Shown here piece after piece: positions 25,647 through 33,620 of a DNA stretch of 64,000 bases (position 1 is its first letter; every line of letters starts with the position of its first letter). The translations under genes and the position numbers were made by a program. The DNA comes from Rhodopirellula sp. (GTDB lineage Bacteria > Planctomycetota > Planctomycetia > Pirellulales > Pirellulaceae), in the NCBI GenBank assembly GCA_002698965.1, contig PAAT01000162.1, positions 13,415 through 77,414 on the forward strand, written 5' to 3'. The notes beneath the pieces are model-generated. The model made no database searches. It saw only the letters and a program-made list of their open reading frames with translations, and was not told where the DNA came from.

Positions 25647-28600
25647 GACGTGGTTAAGTCTCGGGATGGTTGTGCTAACTGCTGACTTACCTGAGGGGCC
25701 AGACGATAAGCGTGAGCTAATAATTTGATCGGATGGAGGGTCGGCTTTGTGGTTCCTTGCTCCATTTGGATTTTACACGCGCTGCACTCGGTCGTCCCTA
25801 CCTGAATTGCAGAATCTCTCATCGTACTGATCAGCCCCCAGCCACTACGCAGGCTATTTCGATAGTTTTTCTTCTGTAAACCAAATGTCCCTGCCATACC
25901 GGAACAGCCTTTTTCGATGCGCTGAACGGTAAGTCCGGGGATTAGCTGCAGTAGATGTTCGCCCGGTGTGAATTTCTCCAGGGCTCTTAGGTGGCAAGGC
26001 AAATGATATCCAACCTGATAGTTCACCGGTTGTAGATCAAGCTCCAGTTTGCCGTCTTCGTGTAGTCCCCATAAATAGTGACAGGCATCCTGCGTGTTTT
26101 CAGCGACTAACTGAGCGTCGTCATCACCAAGGAGGTTTGGGTATTCCTGAGTTAAGCACATAGCAGCAGTAGGCTCCGTGGTAACGATTGTATATCCTAG
26201 CCTGACAGCCTCGGCAAGCATGGTTACATTTCGTCGGGCAATGGCCCGCGCATAATCCATGTCGCCTTCTGCGATGGCGGAACTGGTTGACCACTGTTGT
26301 TCGCTAGGGACAAAGACGCTAATCCCGTGATGCTTTAAGACTGCCACAAGACATTTAGCGAGGTCCGGATCGAACCAGTTCGCAAAAATGTCGACGAAAT
26401 ACAAGGTTTTGTTACCAGGTTCTCGATTTGATTTCGTTAGCCGATTTCTTGCGGCCCATTTAAGAAAACTGGTCCCCGCAACCTCGGGGAGCTTCCTTCC
26501 CTGGGCGAGTCCAGTGAGTTTTTCCAGCAGCCATCGCATTTGTCGATTACGAATGCTCCAGTTGTAGAACCAACGGAAACGGTGAGCCCAACGAGCGGTT
26601 CGGTCGAGCTTGGTGTAGATCGAGTCGGTTATTTTTAGTCCATTAGAACTTACGTATTGCGCTTTGGTTTCTTGCACAATTTTAGGAATGTCAACACCTG
26701 CCGGACACTCTACCCGACATTGATGGCAGTTGACACATAAGTCTGCCATGGCTTTGGTTTCTTCCTCCCCGAGAGTGCTTAGAGGTAGTCGCCCTGTGAT
26801 AACTCCTCGTAATAGATTGGCTTTGGCTCGCGGGCTGGCTTCTTCACGTGGAGCGAATTGAAAGATCGGACACATCCGAGTTGCTTCTGATTCGTCACGA
26901 CATCGTGCACATCCGTTACAAGCTCGTGAGCTGTATGCTAACTCTTCCGGTGTCCAGGCAAGTTGCAGATCCATGGGAGGGCGTTGTTCCTGCTCCTGAT
27001 TGGTTACGTCGGCCATGAAACGGCGTGGCGTAGCCAGGTTGACACTGACAGGTCGCAGGTTGTTGTGGATGGGTTGAGGCATTTCGGAAATGACTTTGCC
27101 GGGGTTGAGAATATGCCGTGGATCAAATACCCGCTTTACTTCCGCAAAAACATCGTAGAGTGGGCCAAATTGTTTCCGCATAAACCACGTGCGACTGAGA
27201 CCACTTCCATGCTCGCCACTAATGGTTCCACCGGCCTCAATAACGGGCTGGTAAATGTCATTGGCGATCGCATGTAGCTTACGAACGTCACTTTTGTTGT
27301 CGACGTTTAGTAGCGGACGAATATGTAGTACTCCGTGACTGGGGTGTCCGAAGAGAGAAGCGGTTGTCGCGTGTTTTTGAAGCGCAGCGTAGATTTGGGG
27401 TAAAACTTCCGGGAGTTTTGCTGGTGGAATGGCGATGTCTTCCACAAAAGGAATTGCCCGTGAAGAACCTTCCAGACGGTAAAGAGTCGGGATGACGTTC
27501 TGAGTGATCGACCAGGCCTGTTTGATTTCCACCTTTTCTAACGCCAGGCGACTAGCAAATGCGAGGTGATGCTGTTGTTGAATGGCTTCACTAATCCTGG
27601 CCAATCGATCTCGGATTTCGTTTCTACTGGTTCCTTCCACTTCTACGAGGAGCATTGCTTCCGCATCATCCGGGATGGAACGCACAAAGCGGGGGTCCGT
27701 TTCTCGGGCAAGGACTAAGAGCCGGCGGTCCATAAGGTCGCAGGCAGAGATGTCCATATTGCCCAGTAATTGAGAGGCCTGGGTGGCTTTGTCGATCCGA
27801 TCGAAGAAGAGCAATAGTACGCCAGTTTGCTCGGGGATAGGGGTGGTCCGAACGGTTGCTTCCGTGATGAGGCCAAGCGTTCCCTCGGAACCGACGAGCA
27901 GCTTCGTCAGGTCCAGGTGGTCCTCCCGTATTAATTTATCCAAATGGTACCCACAACGGTGGACAGGAGCCTTAGGTGTATGTTTCAGTATGGTTTGCTG
28001 GTGGGTCGTCAGGATGCTGCGTATTCGTTCCTGGATTTCGTCCAGACGGGAAACGATTGGTGCTTCGACGGGGTCTGAGAGAGCTCGTTTGATAGGGATG
28101 GCACAGAGGGTTTCCGTGTTTGACTCGCGATTAAGCCTGAGCACGGAACCGTCCGCAAGAACAACTTCGAGTTCTTCCACGTGGAATCGAGGGCTGCGGT
28201 ATTTGAGCCAATGGCTGCCGCTGTTGTCCAGTGCCAGAACGCTTCCCATGGTCGTGACATCACGGTTACTCGGATCCGGTCCAAACATGCGATGGTGTTT
28301 TGCCAGGTATTTATTAAGTCGAGCGAGGATGACCCCGGGTTGAATACGGACTCGCTCCCCGTCGAATGCAAGAATCCGACGCATCGAATGGGCAAAGTCG
28401 ATGATAATACCCGGTCCGAGGGATTCGCCAGCCAGTCCGCTGCCGGCGCCCCGTGCATGGATGGAAATGTGGTGTTCGTTGGCATATTGTATACAGGCGA
28501 CGACATCCTGAGTATGCAATGGGCGAACTACAGCCAACGGTCGAATTTGGTAGATGCTGGCGTCGCTGGAATAAAGTTGCAGAGTAAGGTCGTCACACCG

Positions 28601-28660
28601 GACCTCACCCTCAACCACGCCTCGCAGGTCTTCCAGAATGCGAGCTCGTTCCTGATCCAT
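25643..28660 (-). CDS. FAD-linked oxidase fused to Fe-S/CCG dehydrogenase (YdiJ/D-2-hydroxyacid dehydrogenase type)
   Basis: A 1005-residue fusion. Residues about 20-260 form an FAD-binding (PCMH) domain with G-A-G-S-G-L-A-G and D-P-S-N-R. An FAD-oxidase C-terminal domain reaches about 520 and includes G-E-H-G-S-G. Two [4Fe-4S] motifs follow near 585-665 (C-N-G-C-A-R-C and C-V-N-C-H-Q-C). A CCG-type cysteine-rich domain ends the chain (L-P-C-H-L-R, G-C-S-G-M-A-G). This is the layout of E. coli YdiJ and related D-lactate or D-2-hydroxyglutarate dehydrogenases. The substrate is probably a D-2-hydroxyacid. It overlaps moaD by 4 nt, although it needs no molybdenum itself. Confidence 0.88.
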   Translation of the reverse strand: MDQERARILEDLRGVVEGEVRCDDLTLQLYSSDASIYQIRPLAVVRPLHTQDVVACIQYANEHHISIHARGAGSGLAGESLGPGIIIDFAHSMRRILAFDGERVRIQPGVILARLNKYLAKHHRMFGPDPSNRDVTTMGSVLALDNSGSHWLKYRSPRFHVEELEVVLADGSVLRLNRESNTETLCAIPIKRALSDPVEAPIVSRLDEIQERIRSILTTHQQTILKHTPKAPVHRCGYHLDKLIREDHLDLTKLLVGSEGTLGLITEATVRTTPIPEQTGVLLLFFDRIDKATQASQLLGNMDISACDLMDRRLLVLARETDPRFVRSIPDDAEAMLLVEVEGTSRNEIRDRLARISEAIQQQHHLAFASRLALEKVEIKQAWSITQNVIPTLYRLEGSSRAIPFVEDIAIPPAKLPEVLPQIYAALQKHATTASLFGHPSHGVLHIRPLLNVDNKSDVRKLHAIANDIYQPVIEAGGTISGEHGSGLSRTWFMRKQFGPLYDVFAEVKRVFDPRHILNPGKVISEMPQPIHNNLRPVSVNLATPRRFMADVTNQEQEQRPPMDLQLAWTPEELAYSSRACNGCARCRDESEATRMCPIFQFAPREEASPRAKANLLRGVITGRLPLSTLGEEETKAMADLCVNCHQCRVECPAGVDIPKIVQETKAQYVSSNGLKITDSIYTKLDRTARWAHRFRWFYNWSIRNRQMRWLLEKLTGLAQGRKLPEVAGTSFLKWAARNRLTKSNREPGNKTLYFVDIFANWFDPDLAKCLVAVLKHHGISVFVPSEQQWSTSSAIAEGDMDYARAIARRNVTMLAEAVRLGYTIVTTEPTAAMCLTQEYPNLLGDDDAQLVAENTQDACHYLWGLHEDGKLELDLQPVNYQVGYHLPCHLRALEKFTPGEHLLQLIPGLTVQRIEKGCSGMAGTFGLQKKNYRNSLRSGWGLISTMRDSAIQVGTTECSACKIQMEQGTTKPTLHPIKLLAHAYRLAPQVSQQLAQPSRDLTTS

Positions 28661-28672
28661 TGCTAACCTGTG

Positions 28673-29218
28673 TTACGCCCCGGCCTGTCTTGAATCATCG
28701 TCCGCTTGATTCTGGGCCTCTTGTTCCAGCCATTGGCGTTCTTTTTCAGCTCTTTCGAGTCGAACGCGTTGTTGGTGATATTTTTCATGGACCTCGAGAT
28801 TGAAGGGCTGATATTCCGGAGAATCATCGAAGCCACGAAATTCACTATTACACTTATAACATTGTAATAGATTTTTCATGAAAATATAAAACAACAGGTC
28901 TATTCCAGCGAATATGAAGAGGATTAGAAAAGTCCAAAACAGGTTGTGATAAGCGTAGGCAATCGTGCTAAGCGTTGATCCCAGTGCGATGATGGAAATT
29001 CCCAGACGCTGATTGAACTGCTTCCTGTAATAAAGTTCATGACTACCACAAATCGGACATCGTTGTAGTATGTGGTTGCCTTCTTCGTCTTTGTCTAAGA
29101 ATGACTTTGGAAAGGCTTGCTTGGCAGCGCAGCGCGTACATGAAACAGCCTGAGAGTCTGCTGTAAAAGGTACGCGGGTGACCTTGTCGCAGGTCTTACA
29201 AAAATAGGTTACGTTCAT
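28673..29218 (-). CDS. Unknown zinc-ribbon membrane protein
   Basis: A 181-residue protein. Cys pairs C-K-T-C and C-T-R-C form one possible zinc site at the N terminus (about residues 7-33). C-P-I-C near 55 and C-Y-K-C near 117 form a second site split around two membrane helices (about 70-112). The tail is a charged coil rich in R, E and Q. I do not recognise the family. It lies 12 nt before the large dehydrogenase gene on the same strand, probably in one transcript. Confidence 0.75.
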   Translation of the reverse strand: MNVTYFCKTCDKVTRVPFTADSQAVSCTRCAAKQAFPKSFLDKDEEGNHILQRCPICGSHELYYRKQFNQRLGISIIALGSTLSTIAYAYHNLFWTFLILFIFAGIDLLFYIFMKNLLQCYKCNSEFRGFDDSPEYQPFNLEVHEKYHQQRVRLERAEKERQWLEQEAQNQADDDSRQAGA

Positions 29219-29261
29219 GCCGGATGGAGAGTTAAATCGAAGGTCTTATTCTACCTTGAGA

Positions 29262-30062
29262 CTACAGTGGGTATAGGACGTTATCTGCTAAAACACGAGC
29301 TGTTAGTTCACCAATGAATACAACAATGGTGGCCGCATACAGGATTCCGGTGGCACTCTGAGTATTGGGTACTCGTAATGTCAGAAAAGTCATGTAAATG
29401 AGTCCAAGACTGACGATAAGGCCTGCAATCCACCGCAGTGATACGAAAATCCACCACGTATTGGTGACTTCAGTGTTGAGAATAGTGAGTGTCGTACCGG
29501 TGCCTGACAAAAGGGTACGTAATGCGATCGCAACGACACACAGCCAGAGCAGTTTTCGCAGTGGTTTCAGGTCCATGGTGGGAGTGTTTAGATACCAATG
29601 ACCCAGCAGCATGGCTGTCGTCACACTGCCCACCACAAGTCCTGAGGTAATGATATCAGCCAGCAATACCAGGTGGTGAGATGTTGTGTTATTCGTCGGC
29701 AAGACGCTGCTTTGATAGGCGGTCGTTAACGTAAGTGCCGTCAAAATAACGAGGATCCATTGTCCAGGCTTTGTCTTTTCGTAGAGCCAACTGACGGCGC
29801 CGGCATAACTGAGTACAGCATTGGTGATCACTAGTATTAACAAGCTGGCTTGGCTAGCCAGACGTTCACTGGTCTCCGGTAAATATTCGTCGGAAACGGT
29901 CCAGACAACCAGCCCACCAAACACATTGAGGCCCATGATGACCCATAAATGCACTTTGAAAAATCCACTGGTGACGTGCCTGGGGTTTGTGATGGCCATG
30001 GCAAGAGAAACCCCAAAGCTGAGTCGCAATACAAATTGCAGGATTTCCCAAAGTAGAGACAC
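29262..30062 (-). CDS. Unknown polytopic membrane protein
   Basis: A 266-residue protein with about seven or eight hydrophobic helices and short loops. His and Gly residues in the helices are few, so heme or quinone binding is not apparent. The last part, T-G-I-L-Y-A-A-T-I-V-V-F-I-G-E, recalls the final helices of NrfD/DmsC-type quinone-facing membrane subunits, but the likeness is weak. It starts a minus-strand run with the zinc-ribbon protein (43 nt downstream), the FAD/Fe-S dehydrogenase and moaDEA. A membrane partner for an electron-transfer process is possible but unproven. Confidence 0.7.
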   Translation of the reverse strand: MSLLWEILQFVLRLSFGVSLAMAITNPRHVTSGFFKVHLWVIMGLNVFGGLVVWTVSDEYLPETSERLASQASLLILVITNAVLSYAGAVSWLYEKTKPGQWILVILTALTLTTAYQSSVLPTNNTTSHHLVLLADIITSGLVVGSVTTAMLLGHWYLNTPTMDLKPLRKLLWLCVVAIALRTLLSGTGTTLTILNTEVTNTWWIFVSLRWIAGLIVSLGLIYMTFLTLRVPNTQSATGILYAATIVVFIGELTARVLADNVLYPL

Positions 30063-30481
30063 GTTTAATTCCTAATGCTGTTTTTCCGTAGATCAGTTGT
30101 ACGATTTCTGAACGGCTGAAAAATTGGGGTTTTTGATGCTGCGCAGGGCAGTAGCTATTCCGGTGTTATCTAGACTCAGATGCACGATGATTTTAGTGTT
30201 TTGTCTTGAACCTACCGCCGTTTGGTTAGTTCGTTGCGAAGTGCCAGAAGTTTACTTATACCTGTTACGTGCCGATTTGGAATATAGGTTAGATAGTCAG
30301 GTTTTCGATGAGTGAGAGTTACGGGCATCCCCCCGCTTCCTTTTTTAAGGGGAATTCTTTCGTCAATCATCATTTTTCCATACAGAGCTCTTCAATCCAC
30401 ATGTAGGTAAATGGCGGTTCGGCTAGCGAGTCAGCCCGGGAAGTATCTCTGTATCCACATCCGAATTGCCCGAATAGGGGC
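30063..30481. other. Intergenic region of about 420 bp
   Basis: It lies between the end of folE2 (30482) and the start of the membrane protein gene (30062, minus strand), so it should hold the promoter of that unit. I see no tRNA, no terminator hairpin and no convincing coding frame. A short open stretch near 30124 lacks a ribosome binding site and family features. Confidence 0.4.
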
Positions 30482-31507
30482 CTAACGCAAACCGGTGGAT
30501 TCAAATACGTCTCTTGCTACCCCCGCGGTGAATCCATTTTCGACACCCTTCACGATAACAGATACTGCGTTATGACTATGGAGACTCTCGTTATGGGACG
30601 CAACAATTCTAAAGTCTTTAATATTTGGTTCGTTATTAAGCTTTTCGTACAATAACCGCACTGCATCTTCTACAAATTTGAGATATGAAGCATTCATTTC
30701 AGCAAAAGCTTGTTCGTCTTCTCTCTTAACGATGACCTGCGTTTCCGTTTGCAGGGCAGCGAGGCATAATTCCTGTAGGTCTTCAACCCACAAGACCTCG
30801 TCAAAATTTACACTTACGCGAGCTACACTTCGCTGGCTGTGGGGTACCGTGGCTCGATTACGATATTTCTCTGCATGTTCGCTCAACTCAAAGCTGCAAG
30901 GGCAGGCAGATGAGTAAATGAAATCAAAATGAATATACTTTTCAAAATCCCCTTCTTTCGTCAAATTACCTTCAAATACCACATCGTAGTATTGATACCC
31001 CTCTAAATCACTTCGGAGACTCTTTTGTCCGATAGGGTATGAGATTTTTAACATAATCCGGGAGTCGAAACACATCAGATTTTCTTTGTATGTTTCTAAA
31101 ACGTCTTTGATTTTATTGGTGCTGAATGTCTCGTCTTTGTGAGCGTAAAAACTCCTCATGATCCGAGACATGTTGATGCCCTTTTTATGGGCTTCGAGGC
31201 TAACGCTACCCGTCACACTCGTCTCGAGTTCGATCGTGGAACCGTCCCTCTTTTTATAGGTCAGCGGCAGTCTGAAATTATGTATGCCCACCTGTTGAAT
31301 AGCGACCGGGGCACCCTGTATTAAACTCGACGGGCCATTTTGCAAATCAGGTAGAGAGGATATATATTCCTCGTCAACCGTTAGTTCGCGGTCGTAGGTC
31401 CGTATAGGTGAAGCGTAGCTGCTGCTATACTTTTCTCCCATAATCTCTCTCGCAACGGCATCCTTGGTTCCAGCAGGACTGGCGTGAGTTTGCTCTTGGT
31501 TAGACAT
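30482..31507 (-). CDS. folE2: GTP cyclohydrolase IB
   Basis: Converts GTP to dihydroneopterin triphosphate, the first step of folate (and queuosine) synthesis. The 341 residues match the FolE2 (type IB) family, not FolE1. The zinc or metal Cys block A-C-P-C-S-F-E-L-S-E is seen in the middle, followed by V-P-H-S-Q-R-S. The end block V-A-S-H-N-E-S-L-H-S-H-N-A is conserved. Type IB enzymes do not depend on zinc, unlike type IA. It forms a single-gene unit or one with the DUF309 gene upstream. Confidence 0.93.
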   Translation of the reverse strand: MSNQEQTHASPAGTKDAVAREIMGEKYSSSYASPIRTYDRELTVDEEYISSLPDLQNGPSSLIQGAPVAIQQVGIHNFRLPLTYKKRDGSTIELETSVTGSVSLEAHKKGINMSRIMRSFYAHKDETFSTNKIKDVLETYKENLMCFDSRIMLKISYPIGQKSLRSDLEGYQYYDVVFEGNLTKEGDFEKYIHFDFIYSSACPCSFELSEHAEKYRNRATVPHSQRSVARVSVNFDEVLWVEDLQELCLAALQTETQVIVKREDEQAFAEMNASYLKFVEDAVRLLYEKLNNEPNIKDFRIVASHNESLHSHNAVSVIVKGVENGFTAGVARDVFESTGLR

Positions 31508-31600
31508 ATCGTCTTCAGTTAATTCGCTGTGGTTTGGATAATAGCCTATTGCTTAAGCCTCTATACTAGATTGCAATGGTGGATTCGTAAATAAGGCCCT

Positions 31601-31990
31601 TTACTCGAACCCTTCGAGGTGAATTTCGGGGATGAGGTCCGGAATAATGTCGATTTTGGGAAATTCTTCTGTGCTATCTAGTATCTCCTGACAGCAGGCG
31701 GTTAATTCGCGGATGAGTTTTTCGATATTGCAACCTAAATGTGTCGGGGCGAAAGGTTCCAAATAGGCGGTGCTTGAAAGAAATAGTTTTTTTGCTCCGC
31801 GAATATTTCCGTTGCCGAAGTGGTGCAGGCAGACGGCAACCTGAATAAGCCCTTGGAAGAATTTGCGGTCTTCGGCATGGTATTCTTGCCAGAGTTCCTC
31901 CCAGGCATCGTGAGCCTCAAAGAATTCGACATCATTAAAAAGTTCGATTCCTTCATGGTATTTTTCGACGTTGAATGGATGGTCGCTCAT
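31601..31990 (-). CDS. DUF309 family protein
   Basis: A 129-residue helical protein. It shows the DUF309 core: a first helix E-G-I-E-L-F-N, the block F-F-E-A-H-D-A-W-E-E-L-W, then K-F-F-Q-G-L-I-Q-V-A-V-C-L-H-H. These lie on two helices with conserved His and Glu (H-D-x-x-E) that look like a metal site. Function of the family is unknown. It lies about 90 nt upstream of folE2 on the same strand and divergent from nth. Confidence 0.88.
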   Translation of the reverse strand: MSDHPFNVEKYHEGIELFNDVEFFEAHDAWEELWQEYHAEDRKFFQGLIQVAVCLHHFGNGNIRGAKKLFLSSTAYLEPFAPTHLGCNIEKLIRELTACCQEILDSTEEFPKIDIIPDLIPEIHLEGFE

Positions 31991-32110
31991 GGGGTTTTGC
32001 TCCTTTAGGCTTTCCGGCTCGTCGAATAATTTCTACACGTGCTATATTGGATAGGATGAGACGTTGACGAACGTACCCTTTAGTATAACCTTCCTTCTCG
32101 TCGTACCAAT

Positions 32111-32758
32111 ATGACCGCTTCCCGCGAAGAAAAGAACTATGCACGCCGCGTTGTTCGCCATCTGGCGAAACATTACGCCGACGCTGAATGTGCTTTGAAT
32201 TATGAGACGCCGTTCCAATTGTTGATTGCCACGATCTTGTCGGCACAGTGTACCGATGAGCGAGTTAATATCGTCACGGCAGGATTGTTTGCAAAATATC
32301 CAACTGCATATGAGTTGGCTAAAGCAACGCAAAAACAGGTAGAGAAAATTGTAAAGAGTGCGGGGTTTTACCGAGCGAAGGCAAAAAACATTCGAGCCTG
32401 TGCTAAGGAACTCGTTGAAAAGTATCAGGGGCAGCCCCCAAGGGAACTAGATCAATTGGTTGCGCTGGCCGGCGTTGGCAGAAAAACGGGTAACGTGCTA
32501 TTGGGCACGGCCTTTGGGATTCCTTCCGGGGTGGTGGTGGATACACATGTGGGAAGGATCAGTCGACGACTCGGGATTACCTTTGAAAAGGATCCGGTCA
32601 AGGTGGAGCGGGATTTGATGTCGGTTCTTCCGAAGAAAGATTGGATCTATTATTCTCATCGCATGATTCATCACGGACGGGCTATCTGTGATGCGCGTAA
32701 GCCAATTTGTGATGAATGCAGCATGAAGAATTTCTGCCCTCGAATCGGAGTGAAATGA
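32111..32758 (+). CDS. nth: Endonuclease III (DNA glycosylase/AP lyase)
   Basis: Removes oxidised pyrimidines and cuts the abasic site. The 215 residues follow the HhH-GPD family: L-A-G-V-G-R-K-T-G-N (hairpin with catalytic Lys) and V-V-D-T-H-V-G-R (catalytic Asp). The C-terminal iron-sulfur loop is C-x6-C-x2-C-x5-C, all four Cys present. It is followed by dcd after a 145-nt gap on the same strand. Confidence 0.97.
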   Translation: MTASREEKNYARRVVRHLAKHYADAECALNYETPFQLLIATILSAQCTDERVNIVTAGLFAKYPTAYELAKATQKQVEKIVKSAGFYRAKAKNIRACAKELVEKYQGQPPRELDQLVALAGVGRKTGNVLLGTAFGIPSGVVVDTHVGRISRRLGITFEKDPVKVERDLMSVLPKKDWIYYSHRMIHHGRAICDARKPICDECSMKNFCPRIGVK

Positions 32759-32770
32759 ATTAGCGGGGAA

Positions 32771-32788
32771 GTTGGAAGCTATTCCAAC
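32771..32788. repeat. Palindrome between nth and dcd
   Basis: GTTGGAA and TTCCAAC form perfect 7-bp arms around GCTA, 12 nt after the nth stop and 115 nt before the dcd start. The 12-mer AAGCTATTCCAA inside it recurs at 37257-37268, upstream of the amidotransferase-like gene. It may be a binding site for an unknown regulator; it is not followed by T on the plus strand, so it is not a usual terminator for nth. Confidence 0.4.
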
Positions 32789-32903
32789 AAAAAAAGTGGC
32801 CGACAATTTGCGTAAAGCGGCGCAAAATGCGATAACCAAATGCTGGTTTATGCACCGTGCTTTTCTCCCTCTAACCCGCACTCCATTTCGGATCGATAGC
32901 TCG

Positions 32904-33491
32904 ATGATTCTTTCTGGTCAGGAAATTAAAAAACGCCTCGGCGATACGATTAACCTCGAACCGTTTAATGAAGATAATCTCAACCCGAATAGTTATAACC
33001 TGACGCTGCATGATGAAGTCATGGTGTACGAGGAAGTTGTCCTCGACATGCGTCAGGTGAACCGAGTGCGTCGACTGAAGATTCCTGAATCCGGCCTGGT
33101 CTTGAATCCCAATCAGTTGTATCTAGGTAGAACCGTAGAGCGGACAGAAACCCATGATCTGGTTCCGATGATTGAAGGCCGTAGTTCGATCGGCCGGCTG
33201 GGGTTGTTCGTGCATGTGACTGCTGGATTCGGTGACGTGGGATTTAAAGGGTTTTGGACTTTGGAAATGTTTGCCGTGCAACCGGTGAAAATATATCCGG
33301 GCGTACAAATCTGTCAGATCTTCTATCATGAGGTTGCCGGCGATATTCAGGAGTATAAGAGCTCTAAATATCAAAATAATCGTGACATTCAGCCCAGCCT
33401 GCTCTATCGCGAATTAAATCCCGATGCGGAGTCTGAGTCCCCACAAATGACGTTAAATTTCAAAAAAACGTCAAACGCGGATGATTCTTAG
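32904..33491 (+). CDS. dcd: dCTP deaminase
   Basis: Deaminates dCTP to dUTP on the way to dTTP. From the ATG at 32904 it is 195 residues, close to the family norm; the longer frame from a TTG at 32772 would add 44 residues without family likeness. The N terminus M-I-L-S-G-Q-E-I is typical. The catalytic block G-R-S-S-I-G-R-L-G and the nucleotide-binding residues V-T-A-G-F-G-D-V-G-F are present. Hexamer/trimer assembly is known for the family. The last 20 residues are polar and variable. Confidence 0.93.
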   Translation: MILSGQEIKKRLGDTINLEPFNEDNLNPNSYNLTLHDEVMVYEEVVLDMRQVNRVRRLKIPESGLVLNPNQLYLGRTVERTETHDLVPMIEGRSSIGRLGLFVHVTAGFGDVGFKGFWTLEMFAVQPVKIYPGVQICQIFYHEVAGDIQEYKSSKYQNNRDIQPSLLYRELNPDAESESPQMTLNFKKTSNADDS

Positions 33492-33620
33492 GCTTCCCGT
33501 GGCCGCTCTCTACTTTTGAGAGAGCAAATCATCCGATAAAATAAGCTTCTGATGCTGCGCGTGTCATAATTGGTAGGTTGCAGCCTTATCTGCCGTATAA
33601 AAATAACTAATTAAGAAGAA

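Noticed and set aside
30124-30315. A 63-codon plus-strand frame in the gap before folE2
   Set aside because: TTG start without ribosome binding site, and an unusual composition (many Leu, Arg and Cys) unlike the neighbours.
33505-33525. GCTCTCT...AGAGAGC hairpin after dcd
   Set aside because: A short stem with no T-run; it may weakly end the dcd transcript but is not strong enough to call.
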